A DNA stretch of 64,000 bases from Blumeriella jaapii (Eukaryota; Ascomycota; Leotiomycetes; Helotiales; Drepanopezizaceae), in assembly GCA_009599575.1 (NCBI GenBank), contig VWND01000016.1, positions 62,001 through 126,000 of the forward strand. Direction: 5' to 3'. The notes below the pieces were generated by a model. The model was not told the DNA's origin. It saw only the letters and a list, made by a program, of their open reading frames with translations, and made no database searches. The position numbers and the translations under genes were made by a program. Shown here in pieces: positions 24,890-35,430 of the stretch (position 1 is the stretch's first letter; the number at the start of each line of letters is the position of its first letter).

Positions 24890-25090
24890 CAGCTTTGATT
24901 TTCAGCTTTATTAAAAAAGCTTATTTCTGTTTTTACCGGTCCGAAGCAAATCGCTCCGTATTTGTTAATATAATAAATACTATTATTTATATAAAAATTA
25001 AATGCTTTGCATTTTAAGCGAATATAAGATTTTTCGCAGTAAATTTCTTTGTTGTTATAAAATTCGCATTTAAAACTACGGAGTTTGTTT
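24890..25090 (-). pseudogene. X-A Cys-rich knuckle-like segment of gag
   Basis: Reverse translation gives FKCEFYNNKEIYCEKSY, then INKYGAICFGPVKTEI. Gag proteins of this clade carry a C-x2-C ... H ... C knuckle followed by a (V/I)Y-x-NE-x-GRI-x-x-GP stretch, which this resembles with Cys-to-Tyr changes. The X-B copy is at about 41.05 kb. Confidence 0.55.
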
Positions 25091-25297
25091 TGATAATTAT
25101 TTTTATTATTTTAATAGCCGCGATTTTGATTTTCGCGTTGATTTTTTTTTTTTTTTTAATAATCGTTATTATAATTAGTATTTCGCTGATTTTGATCGCT
25201 AGCACGGAAAAATTGCTATTGGGCAGCTATTATTTTTACGGTAGCTTAGCGAGGCTAATCGCTTCGCGTACCGTACGGCTTATCTAGGGTCGGATCA

Positions 25298-25695
25298 CAA
25301 CCGATTATACCCGGTTGCAAAACCGGGTATACACCGATTATAATCGGTTTTAAAACCGGGTATACACCGATTATAATCGGTTTCAAAACCGATTATACAC
25401 CGATTATAATCGATTATACACCGATTATAACCGATTTTAATTCGATTATAATCGATTATAATCGGTTTTAAAACCGATTATAATCGGTATATAATCGGTT
25501 TTAAAACCGGGTATAATCGGTTGCTAATCGGTGTTAATACCGAAGTGGCGCGGTTTACTTTTACATCGATGTGACGATTTAACACCGAGTATAATCGGTA
25601 TTACCGATTATAATCGGTGTTAATATCGATTTATACTCGGTGTTACCGATTATAATCGGTGTTAATACCGATTATACTCGGTGTTTAATACCGAA
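25298..25695. repeat. Array of the 16-bp palindrome ACCGATTATAATCGGT and variants
   Basis: More than a dozen head-to-tail copies, with variants CCGGGTATA and CCGAGTATAATCGG, separated by TTTTAAAA or TACA. Each unit is self-complementary, so either strand can extrude hairpins. Only a short echo remains at the right end (27240-27320, GATTATACTCGG and GTGTTAAATCGG). Confidence 0.85.
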
Positions 25696-25819
25696 ACAAA
25701 TCTATACAACTAATTTAAATCGATATTTAATATATACCAAACCTTTCGAATTTAAATTAAAAATCTTATATTAAACTACGTTTATTTAATACTATATTTA
25801 ATAATATTTTTCGCTAACA

Positions 25820-26336
25820 CTACTTCGCTGCCCACCATCTCGCTGCCACCACTTCGCTGCCACCACTTCGCTGCCATCACCTCGCTGCCACCACCTCGCT
25901 GCCACCACCTCGCTGCCACCATTTCGCTGCCACCACCTCTCGCTGCCATCACTTCGCTGCCCATCATCTCGCTGCCACCACTTCGTCGCCACCACCACCA
26001 TTACTATTACCACTATTACCACCATTACCACCACCATTACTATTATCACCATTACTACCACCACTTCGCTGCCACCACCTCGCTGCCACCACCTCGCTGC
26101 CATCACCTCGCTGCCAGCACCTCGCTGCCACCATTTTGTCGCCACCACCACCACTACTACTACCACTACTACCATCACTACCATTACTACCACCACTATC
26201 ACCATTACCACTATTACTACTATTATTATTATTTTACCACCATTATTTCGCTGCCACCACCTCGCTGCCACCACCTCGCTGCTATCACTTCGCTGCTATC
26301 ACTTCGCTGCTATCACTTCGCTGCTATCATTGTAAC
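25820..26336. repeat. C-rich minisatellite arm (15-bp unit TCGCTGCCACCACCT plus ACC/ATT triplets)
   Basis: Runs of a 15-bp unit (CTCGCTGCCACCAC) alternate with triplet runs of CCA, CTA and TTA. It is the reverse complement in kind of 26430-27105, giving a stem-capable inverted repeat of about 0.5-0.7 kb. Both strands read open for over 150 codons only because the unit length is a multiple of three. Confidence 0.85.
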
Positions 26337-26339
26337 TAC

Positions 26340-26392
26340 CCAGCTTATTCGGCTGTTCGGCTATTCGGCTGTTCGGCTGTTCGGCTTTTCGT
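26340..26392. repeat. Central TTCGGCTG short tandem repeat
   Basis: About six copies of a TTCGGCTG(T/A) 8-10-mer between the two minisatellite arms, at the loop position of the foldback. Confidence 0.8.
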
Positions 26393-26411
26393 TATTTTTC
26401 TAGCAAAATAG

Positions 26412-27105
26412 TATTAGCGAAATAATAATAATAATAATAGTGGTAGTGGTGATAATGGTGGTGGTGGTGGTAGTGGTGGTAGTGATGGTAGTGGTGGTAG
26501 TGGTGGTAGTAGTGGTAGTGGTGGTAATGGTGGTAGTGATAGTAATAATGGTAGTGGTGGTAATAGTGGTAGTGATGGTAGTGGTGGTAGTAGTAGTGGT
26601 AGTGGTAGTAGTAGTGGTGATGGTGGTGGCAGCGAGGTGGTGGCAGCGAGGTGGTGGCAGCGAGGTGGTGGCAGCGAGGTGGTGGTGATAGTGGTGATGG
26701 TGGTGGTAATGGTGGTAGTGGTGGTAGTGGTGATAGTAGTGGTAATGGTGATGGTGATGGTGGCGACGAGGTGGTGGCGACGAGGTGGTGGCAGCGAAGT
26801 GGTGGCAGCGAAGTGGTGGCAGCGAGGTGGTGGCAGCGAGGTGGTGGTGATAGTGGTGATGGTGGTGGTAATGGTAATGGTAGTGGTGGTGGTAGTGGTG
26901 ATAGTAGTGGTAGTGATGGTAGTAGTGGTAGTAGTGGTGGTGGTGGTGGCGACAAGATGGTGGCAGCGAGGTGGTGGCAGCGAGGTGGTGGCAGCGAGAT
27001 GGTGGCAGCAAAATGATAGTAGTAATGGTAGTAGTGGTAGTGGTGGTAATGGTGGTAGTGGTGGTGGTGATGGTGGCGACGAGGTGGTGGGCGGCGAGGT
27101 GGTGT
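26412..27105. repeat. G-rich minisatellite arm (GTGGCAGCGAG units plus GTG/GTA triplets)
   Basis: Mirror of the left arm: blocks of GGTGGCAGCGAGGT alternating with GTG/GTA/ATG triplets, repeated in at least three higher-order blocks (26630-26690, 26760-26850, 26950-27010). Strand asymmetry is strong: one strand nearly all purine/T with G, the other C/A. Confidence 0.85.
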
Positions 27106-27616
27106 TAATAAAAGCGTTGATAAAGTGTAATAACAGATTCGTATAAGATTTGTATTTTTCTCGAAGCTTTGAATTTTTATATAACTTATCGTACCTATTA
27201 ATCTTTAATAACACTAAGATTAATTTTCAATTAATCGCGTGTTAACTTTGATTATACTCGGAGTTAATTTTACGCCAAGTGTTAACTCGGATTTGATTCG
27301 GTGTTAAATCGGTTGTAATCCCATCCACAGGCGCCCCTAAGTATTTAAAAAAAAAAATTGTTATAAAAGCTATTTTAATTATTTTTATTATCCGAGTTAA
27401 CATAAAAAAGTTTTTTCTACTATTATATAAAACTTTCGATTTTGCTTTAAAATTTTTGAATTTTAATATCGGTAAATTTTAATACGAAAGTTTCGATATT
27501 TTTATTAAGCTTTTTAAATTAATAAGTTTTGCAGAACAACTAAATAATATAATAATTGACTGTTTTTTAGCGATTTCGGTAATTTTTAATAGCTGGGCAT
27601 ATTTCTGCATTAAAGC

Positions 27617-27820
27617 TGTTGGTATCACATAAGGGGGGGTTGTGTATACACAGGGGTTAAGATATTGCAATAACTGGGGTTGTATTGCGAAAGAGATCTA
27701 AAAAGTAAACTAGCTATCGCACGGGTATATGTAGGTAGGGCTGCACGCTTGCAGCCTACCGTCGTCACGTGGTGTGATCATATGATTATGCGCATGATCA
27801 ACCACCACCATATACCCACA
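27617..27820 (-). repeat. Copia-2 3' LTR (left copy)
   Basis: TGTTGGTATCAC ... ATATACCCACA. It contains GGCTGCACGCTTGCAGCC (inverted repeat) and GTGATCATATGATTATGCG. It is nearly identical to 33571-33774, with few transitions. Confidence 0.92.
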
Positions 27821-27897
27821 CTGGCAACTCTTTTATAGAAATTAACTATAGCTAGTTAGCTAGACTCTTTTTAATTGTATATGTAATCGTTTCTTTT

Positions 27898-29628
27898 CTA
27901 CTGCTTTTCTACCCAACCTTTTATTTTTACGTCAATTTCGTTTTTATTAATAAAGATAGTGAAAGTCTTATTAGAATTTGCTTTCGTTATAGCATCCGCC
28001 GGATTATCCTTTCCGTTAATCCATCTAACTTCTGACAATTCTTTCTTTTTATAACTTTGGCGAAAAGCTATAATATCGATTATAAGGCGCTTTTTTTTTG
28101 TTGTTTTTAATTTGACCAAACATTTATACAAAAAGTATGAATTAATGCAATCTACTACTGGAATATCGAGAAGATTAAGCTTTTAAATAATTATACGTAA
28201 AGTTGTGGCGATGCAAATAGCGATATTTATTTTAAAAACTATTTCGTATATTTCTGAAGCTAATACGCTTCGTATAACTTTCTGACATTTGGTTAAGCTT
28301 GCTGCAATAAGGTTTTTTTTTATTTTGAATAAATTGTTAAGCTGAACTTTATTGGCTAGAAAAACCTCGTAGCTAATTTGCGAATTGCAGTTTTTATTGT
28401 TGGCAAATAAGCCGTTAACAAATACAAACAGCTTTGCAATAGCAAAATCGACCTATATAAATAAAAGCCTTCGATTTTGATTATTTATTATTTATCGAAT
28501 TCGCTTATTAATTATATCGATATCTGACTGAATAAAGTTTTCCATTTGTATTTGTGCAGCTATTAAAAGGTCGAAAATAGCCTCGGATTAATATAAATTA
28601 ATAATATAAGTTTTTCGAGCGCGTTGGGCGAAATAATTGCTTTCGTCGTTTTTAATTAGCTCGAGTTTTTTTGCTTGATCCTTCTGCTTAAGAAAAATAA
28701 AACCTTCTGCCTTTTGTAAAATTCCTTTATTAAAAATCAAAACGTTGTTTTTATTTAATATATTCTTAGGTTTCGCATTAAAATCTGCTGCTTGCAGTTC
28801 GGCCTTTTCTAAAGCTGAAAAAGCTTTATTTGCTAGTTGCAACGTGTCGTCTGTTTGCATTTCTACGATTGCGAAAGCAGAAATAATAGAAATAAATAAG
28901 CAAAGGTCGTATATTAACGTAGTTATATAAAATTTGTTTTTTATAATGCTTATAATACGTATTCCACCAATGCGTGCCTGCCTTTGTTATACCGTATAAA
29001 AGCTTGTGGATCAGCAGAATCGAGCTTTTTAAATAGCTAAATCGTAGCTTTTTTTAAAAAAATGCGTTAAAATCTGTTTTTTTAAAAACCTATTAGCGCT
29101 TATATAAATTTGAATAATATTTTTTAAATATAATATAACGTTGCAAATATATTCGAGAATTGGAGCGAAAGCTATAATTAATTTTTGGCTGTTTCGCTGA
29201 ATAATAAATAATTAAGTAAAAATATCGTACTTTTTATCGTCGTTATAAGCTTAAATTATTAATTTAAATTTCTCGAATAATATAGTTGTATTTTTGCTTT
29301 TGATTTTATTCACAATTCGTAAATTAAAGATTCGGCCGTAGTAAAAAGTGGAATTGTATTATACAACTTTAAAAACGCTTTTTTCGATTAAACCTTTTAT
29401 TTCTATTTTTTTAAAAGCTTTAAAAGGCTCGCCGGGGGTTGTGATAACACTTTTTTGGCGTAGCTTAACTAAGCATTCAGCGTCTGTTTTCTTTTTATAT
29501 ATAAGATAGCTTGCAATATAATCGTCGAATAAATTGATTTTAATAGTTTTTGTAAAAAACAATATATTAATATTATCTTTTTTTAAATTTCTTTTTTTTA
29601 GTTCGTAAAACTCGTCAGTTGTAAGCAA
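27898..29628 (-). pseudogene. Copia-2 reverse transcriptase and RNase H remnant
   Basis: 29359-29628 reads VITTPGEPFKAFKKIEIKGL, IEKSVFKVV, the start of the RVT_2 copia reverse transcriptase (E-x-x-GLI-x-x-GVF-x-x-V). The RT body lies at 28.2-29.3 kb (28588-28860 open, with NKAFSALEKAELQAADFNAK). 27898-28131 holds the RNase H end: FRQSYKKKELSEVRWING, KDNPADAITKA. Copia RT copies the RNA to DNA in the particle. Internal stops show it is inactive. Confidence 0.82.
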
Positions 29629-29712
29629 CTGTTGCTGTTGCTCCCTAATCTTTCGGGAAGGAACGCGTATTTTGGTGCCTTGGCGGATTTGTATAGTCTC
29701 TGGAGGTTGAAG

Positions 29713-29982
29713 TTAAATTGGTGCAATCAGTTCTGGAACAGGCTGTACAATTGCAGCTGGTGCAATGGTTGCAGCTGGTGGTACAACCTCTCCCTCTTTA
29801 ACAACTGGTTTAGAAGGGGTTTTATCGTCCAATTCGTTATAATAAAATTTAACTAACGTAATTCGGAAATCTAAAGCTTTATCGTTGATTTGAACTTTGC
29901 AGGTATTGCCATTTTTTGAAATAAACTTGTAAAAGCCTGACCAATCTTTTTTTTTTCTGTATACGCGTACGTCTGATTGCAA
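29713..29982 (-). pseudogene. Copia-2 integrase-RT linker segment
   Basis: Open 89-residue stretch: VRVYRKKKDWSGFYKFIS, then NTCKVQIND, FRITLVKFYY, and a Pro/Ala-rich tail (VVPPAATIAPAAIVQP). This corresponds to the small beta-rich domain of fungal copia polyproteins after integrase (V-x-V-x-R-x-x-x-x-W-x-GPY). The Pro/Ala tail is unusually well preserved. Confidence 0.7.
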
Positions 29983-29999
29983 AAGGAAATTAAATATTT

Positions 30000-31300
30000 C
30001 TAAAGTATTCGGGCCGTTTTTAATGCGTAAAGCTTCCGAAATTTTGCGTTCGGCCTGAATTCGCCGAATTTTTTGGATTGCAAAGCGTAATGCATTACGT
30101 TTTTTCGTTCGTTATAAAAGCAAAAAAAAAAAAGCGTTTGTTTCTGATAAACGGGAATATGCATCGTATACCAGCAAAATAAGTATAATACTATCTGAAT
30201 TTGCAATATCGTTTATAGTTTTTAAAAGCTATTTTCAGGATTATATGCTTATCGAAGCTTTTATTTTTTAATTGCTTTTTTAAAATATTATAAATTCGTT
30301 TAAAAAAAGCCGTGGTAACGTTCCATTTTGCTAATACTGTTATAAGCTTCGATTGGAACGATTTTAATATTATATTTTATAAAGCGTATTTATTAACGAA
30401 ACTTTTAAAAAGTTAAATTGGTTTCTGAATCGATAATAATTACGTCGGATAAACCTAAATAAAAATCGATTTAATATAGCCGGGAGTATATTTTATACGT
30501 GTTTTGCAATTATATTTTTTAAAAAAACTATTAAAGCTGTAAATAATGGCTAAATCCACGATATAAAGGACCGGGTCGCCGTCAATATATATAATATTTA
30601 TAATTATTAAATAATTAAATTCGTAATCGTTTTTCAGTAAAATCTTAAATCGGCGAAAAGCTTATTCGTATAATTAGCACTAGAAACAGTATTTTGCAAT
30701 TTTTTTCAAAATAGCAATTTCGAATTCCTGCCCTGCTCGTTCCAAAATAGCCGCAAAGCGCTGTACAAAAAAGTATTTCTGTTGTTTATAAATCTGGCGT
30801 AATTCGAATTTTGTAAAATAGCAAAATAGAGTTTTTTAGATATTGAACAGCATAAATAAATATTTCTATTTCCGAACTACTAGTACGCCAGGGCCATTTT
30901 TTTATATAAGCATATTATGCAAATTATCGAAATAAATATAAAAAATATTTATGTTTTTTTAAATAAATCAAAAAAAAAAATATTAATATTAACGATATAA
31001 AATTTAATTTTGCTAATAAATATTGCAATAAAAACTGTTTTTTAGATATTTGCAAAGTTATTATCCTAAAGCTAATCGTATTTTTCTTCGAAAAAAGGTC
31101 AAAAGCAAGCTGGAATAGCAATCTTTTAAGGGCTTTAAACTGAAATATACTATTTGAAAATTTGCCAGCTGTATTTGAATCTGGAAGAAATCTTTGGAAT
31201 TTATATAAAAAGTATTTCGAGCCTGAAATATACGTTTTTAATAAAAGTTTATCGTTTTTCTGAATGGAAAAATTCATAAGGTCAAGCTTTGTAAAAGCGT
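30000..31300 (-). pseudogene. Copia-2 integrase remnant
   Basis: 30000-30206 and 30924-31277 are open on the minus strand and lie where the integrase must be. The first keeps an ERKNVMHYAL stretch similar to the A-x-R-x-A-M-x-E-I helix of copia integrases. The catalytic core is not readable. Confidence 0.5.
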
Positions 31301-33570
31301 AGTAGGCAGATCGCTTTTGTAAAATAATTAAAACTTCGATTTTTATTATTTTGCCAGCTTTTGTATAAAAAGTTTAAATAAAAAAATTGTCGTTTTGATA
31401 TTTATTTTTATCGTAATAACCGTTTTCGGCGCTTTATGTGTTATATTAATCAGAAAGAGAATTTTCCAATTTTTCAACGCCTTCGTATTGCGCAAGGAAG
31501 CTTGTGTATTATTGTACAGTCGAGGGAGCTCTAGTAAAATAAGCTTTATTAGTGCTGTATTCGTCGTATGCTTTTTTACGTTTTTTTGAAAAATGTTTCG
31601 TTAACCAACAATTTATTTTTTTGCATACCCAACATAGTTTTTTTTTTTAAATTAGAAAAAAAACTGTTAAAATCGTTTGAATAGCTTTTTCGACCTCGGA
31701 ATCCTCCTTTTCTAAATAAGCTTCTGCTTTAGTAGCCTTTACCGAAACGTTTTTTCGCGACTTTTACCTTTGTAGATTCGGTTTATATAATAGCTTTTAT
31801 TTTGATTTGCCGAAGTTTAAAAAAGCTGGAAAATAATAAGAATTAATTTTCGCAATTAAACTTTTCGTTTAATAGTTCCAATTGTATTGCGTAGCTGAAA
31901 TGCGACGTTTTTATACGTATTTGCAGAGTTTATTAAGGCGTGTTTGCACTTTTGTACGCTACTATAAGCGCTGATAATTTGATTTCGCAAATGGTTGTCT
32001 GATTCGTACTCTTTAATAAAAGCTTATTAATATAATACTAGTTTTTCGAATATAATTTCCAAGCATTCCAAGCGCGATTTGCCAGGGTTTTCAGCCTGTA
32101 TTCTTTTATATATAATTGTATGCTATACTGTCAGGTAGAGCTTGCGATTCTCAGTCGTTTCGAAATAAGCTTTTATAAAACTAATTATTACGCCAAACTG
32201 ATAGTTTTTACGAATTATAATATTGCAATAATAGGCGTCAGCTGCTTTTTTAAATATATGCGGAAAGGCTTTTGCGTACAAGCTTTCGGAGAAATTGCAT
32301 AAATCGCACAGATTGTAAAACTTTTTCAGCTTTACGTAAAATATATTTCATATTTCATCTTCGTATTTTATTTTATTTTTATAATATATTTTGCTGAAAT
32401 TCAGAATTAATTATGCAGAGTCGTCTTTTTTTTGTAAAATTTGATTTCTGCTCCTTTATCGCCTGAAAATTCATCGGGAGGATCAGAGTCGTTACCTTTA
32501 ACCTTAGGAATTTTCGTTTTGTTTTTAAAATTATATAACGTTTTGCCTTGTGTAAAAAATATATCACGTACGCTATTATCGCTATTTTTGGTAGGTATCT
32601 TAATTGTTCGTAACGCATAAACGTTAGCTAGGCTGTTTTTTTGCTTTTTGAAATCCATTTTTATTATTTTCGATATAAGCATTTTTATTATTATAATAAT
32701 TTTCGCTTTTAACAACTGATTTAAAATAAAAAAGCAAAAATAAGTTTTTCTTTTTACTTCTAAAAACCATTTCGTAGCTAAATCCCTTAATTTTTATCTG
32801 TTATCGTTTTTTATTTACAAAAATAAAAAAGGCAGGTTTATCCTTCTGAAATATTGCTGCTAAACGATTTGCATAGCTATTATTTCGTTTTTTTGTAAAT
32901 AAGGCCATATTAATTCCATAAATAAACAAATAATTATAAAAGTTGCGTTTTAAAAAAGCGTATGTAATATTAAATAAATCGGCGTTTTTTAATTAGCAAA
33001 ATCTTTTTGAAAAAGCTTTTATAAGCTTTTTTTTTTAAACGTATTTGTATTCTGTTTTATATCGGTTTAAAAAAAAGTAGATCCATCTATTTATAACAAA
33101 AGCGGTTTGGTAAGCAATTGTTTTTGGTTTGAATTACTTCAGCCAAAAGTCGGTATCGATCTCGAAATTTAAATCGAATAAAAAGTTTCGAATAAAATAG
33201 AAAAACATTCTCGACATTTTAGCTGCTTTTTGCTTGCAATCAAAAGGTTGCAAAATCGAATTAAATTAAATTGGATTGAATTGGGTTGTTGCTGTTTTCG
33301 GTGCGCAGGCTGCAGGCTCGGGCTTGGCGCAAATAAATGAGTCTTTATTAATTTCGGTTTTGGTTATTGCGCAGACTAGGCGCGAGCATATAGAACGCGT
33401 ACAGTTAAAGGGTCATCTCCTAATACCTGATCTCAGCTATTCCGAAAAAGTCGTCGATCTTAGCGTAGCTCCAAATGCAGAAAAAGGTCGCTTTTTGCAC
33501 CGTTTTGCTATCTTTTCTTTAGTTAAACCTAGCTGCTCTATAATTAACAATAAAGTCAATTACTAATCAG
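31300..33570 (-). pseudogene. Copia-2 gag/protease region
   Basis: By order this holds gag. 32407-32715 (minus) is open with Lys-rich N-terminal text and KVKGNDSDPPDEFSGDKGAE. 33276-33566 is open on the plus strand but runs against the element and has no match. No knuckle was recognised. Confidence 0.45.
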
Positions 33571-33774
33571 TATTGGTATTATATAAAAGGGGGTTGTGTA
33601 TACACAAGGGTTGAGATATTGCAATAACTGGGGTTGTATTGCGAAAGAGATCTAAGAAATAAACTAGCTATCGCACGGGTATATATAGGTAGGGCTGCAC
33701 GCTTGCAGCCTACCGTCGTCACGTGGTGTGATCATGTGATTATGCGCATGATCAACCACCACCATATACCCACA
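33571..33774 (-). repeat. Copia-2 5' LTR (right copy)
   Basis: 204 bp, TATTGGTATTATAT ... CATATACCCACA. The left end has G-to-A and C-to-T changes compared with 27617-27820; the rest is almost the same. Confidence 0.92.
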
Positions 33775-35135
33775 AAAGCTTTCACGTTTTTTTTATAAAT
33801 AAGAAAAAAAAGATTTCTTTTGATTTATAGCTTCGATAATACGTTCGCTTTGGTTTTGTTTAAAAACGAATTTTACAAATTTGAAATACTGATCGAAAGT
33901 TTCAGAATTTTGTTTATTAATTTTAAAATGCTTAATAATTTTGTTGCGAATGCTGGTTGGAAAACTAAGTAAAAATAATTTTTTCTGCTTGATTTCGTTT
34001 AAAACCTTTTTGTTAACGAAAACGTTAAAAACTTTCGTATAAATACGATAATAAGCCTTAAGTTTTTTAGCTTAGCGGATTATTATAACAAACTGTTTGA
34101 AAAAAGCGATAGTATCGCGAATTTGCTAGCGATCGTAATTTCGAAATTCCGATTTCAAAGTTTTAATTAATTTACGCCAGTTTCGAGCTTTAATAGCTTT
34201 TTATTTATTTATCGTTTTGATAATATTTTTAATGGTTAAATTATAATAGCGAAGGAGTTTATCGAATATTTTAATTTCAGAGATTCCGAAATTTTTATAA
34301 GTTTTTTTATATTTTTCGATAAAATCGGTAATATTAGCGCTATTAAATAAAGGTGTACTAAGGGAGCCAAGAAAAGGTATACGGCCTCGCATAAAAAAAC
34401 GAAAAGCGTCGTTGTTTATAATATTAGTAAAAATATTAATAAGATTTGAATTAAATAAATAAATGTTTTCTGAAATTGCAAATTAAAAATTTTTAATATA
34501 AAAAAAATCGTTTTTAATAAAAAAGCTATTAAAAAGGTTTTTGTGTTTTCTGAAGGAATTAAATAAAATAAAATTGCGTTCAGACATTTGGGTAGTATAT
34601 TAAAAAACTTGTTTTTTAATAAGTTAATTAGATTAATATAATATTGCTAAATAATTCACGGTCTCGATATTTCGTAGCTTAGGCTAATATACGTACAGCC
34701 ATCTTTTTATTATTTTTAATAAAAAGCCGCAAATTGTAATTGTTATAATTACAAAGCGTAAAATCAGAAGGTTAAGTTTTCGCCAGGCGTTTAATCAAAA
34801 GAAATCTAGTTTAAAGGGCCGAGCGCAGCGGTCGAAGCGTACGAACCAATATTCGATTTGTTATTTTTAAATAAAAAGGCGATTTTCGAGCTTTGAATTT
34901 CGCACGATTCAAAATTGCCTGACCGTAATTTCAGACGTTTCTGATATATATTGCATTTTTGTAATTTAATAATTATGCGCAAAATAAAAAAAGCTATTAA
35001 AAGTTTTTTATATAATGCAGCTGCGAATAATATTATATAAGAAATCTTTTAAGCCGTAATGGCGAAATATCGAAATCGATTTTAATTGCGAATTTAAAAA
35101 ATGCATCGGCGAGTATATAAAAACGAAACACCGAA
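33775..35135 (-). pseudogene. X-A gag, N-terminal part
   Basis: 34201-34392 reads STPLFNSANITDFIEKYK, then NFGISEIKIFDKLLRYY. This is the start of a gypsy gag of the fungal type (P-x-FNG-x-N-x-T-x-FL-x-x-Y ... YGI-x-x-x-x-K-x-x-x-LxRYC). The frame continues past Copia-2 at 27343-27616. Paralogues: 42100-42200 in X-B and 55200-55590 (leader) in X-E. Confidence 0.72.
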
Positions 35136-35162
35136 GTTTAAATTCCTGCGTAGGTTATTAAA
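35136..35162 (-). other. X-A primer-binding site
   Basis: On the minus strand, two bases after the 5' LTR, the sequence reads TAATAACCTACGCAG then GAATTTAAAC. The X-C copy (47558-47582) is cleaner: TGATGATTTACGCAG then GGATTCAAAC. GGATTC(G)AAC is the complement of a tRNA T-arm, and the 15-nt spacing to the expected TGG start fits acceptor stem plus CCA exactly. Confidence 0.6.
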
Positions 35163-35426
35163 TGTAAAAGTAAATAAAAAAACCAAACTGATACGGCTAT
35201 ATATCGATAGATAAAATAGTTTAGAAAATTTTTAAAAAAGACTAAAGAAAAGGAAAAAAAAAAAAAAAATATAAATTAGACTGCGTGCCTATAGTATTAT
35301 TTAAGGGAATGCTTTGCTTTTATATCTGTTAAAGGTAGTCAGTGGCAGGGGGTCTCGGAGGGGTCCATGCCTCAACCATAGCTAAAACTACCAACTCCTA
35401 TTAATACAAAGTATCACCGTTTTATA
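35163..35426 (-). repeat. X-A 5' LTR (right copy)
   Basis: 264 bp, TGTAAAAGTAAAT ... CCGTTTTATA (end C changed to T), followed by TTAT. The central block GGCAGGGGGTCTCGGAGGGGTCC is unmutated here, although the same LTR at 15333 has it changed to AAAAGGTTTCGAAAAAGTCC. Confidence 0.85.
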
Positions 35427-35430
35427 TTAT

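Larger units (their letters stand above)
25271..27341 (+). mobile_element. Foldback-like element made of palindrome arrays and inverted minisatellites
   Basis: A 2,071-bp insertion in X-A gag; X-B shows the unoccupied site (CGCGCATTTTAAAA at about 41317). The flanks give a TA (or GTA) duplication: GCGTA at 25266-25270 and GTATTT at 27341. The two ends are inverted: GGGTCGGATCACAACCGAT on the left, GGATGGGATTACAACCGAT in reverse on the right. Inside, each half is roughly the reverse complement of the other. Order: palindrome array, AT spacer, CCA/CTGCCACCACCTCG minisatellite, TTCGGCTG repeat centre, then the mirrored GTG/GCAGCGAGGTGGTG minisatellite, AT spacer and residual palindrome-like end. 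There is no transposase. Long reading frames inside are repeat artefacts. Confidence 0.75.
27617..33774 (-). mobile_element. Copia-2, full-length LTR retrotransposon
   Basis: 6,158 bp with 204-bp LTRs (27617-27820, 33571-33774) and a 5-bp TSD AAAGC (27612-27616, 33775-33779). X-B keeps the empty site as one intact AAAGC in GTATTAAAGCTTTTACG (about 41585-41602). Minus-strand order from the right: gag, integrase, linker, RT, RNase H. It is the best-preserved Copia interior in the AT-rich block, with several 60-100 residue open stretches in correct order. Confidence 0.93.
15333..35426 (-). mobile_element. X-A: large Ty3/gypsy element (family X) carrying three nested insertions
   Basis: Bounded by LTRs 15333-15602 and 35163-35426 and a 4-bp TSD TTAT (15329-15332, 35427-35430), in Gypsy-2. 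Coding is on the minus strand in the order gag (34.9 to 27.4 kb), knuckle (25.0), protease (24.1), RT (23.0), RNase H, integrase (20.9 to 19.5), then an extra unrecognised coding region (19.4 to 15.6), then the 3' LTR. After removing Copia-2, the foldback element and the TRIM, the interior is about 10.8 kb, long for a fungal gypsy element. Every frame is broken. Confidence 0.88.

Noticed and set aside
25820..27105. CRISPR-like regular repeats
   Set aside because: Tandem minisatellite and triplets in a fungal genome; no unique spacers and no cas genes.
25798..27214. Overlapping open frames of 121 to 266 codons rich in Val/Gly or Thr/Pro/His
   Set aside because: They occur in several frames on both strands because the minisatellite units are multiples of three; composition is pure repeat.
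25271..27341. Helitron (right end reads CTAAG next to T)
   Set aside because: The ends are inverted repeats of each other and a TA/GTA duplication is seen, neither of which fits a Helitron.
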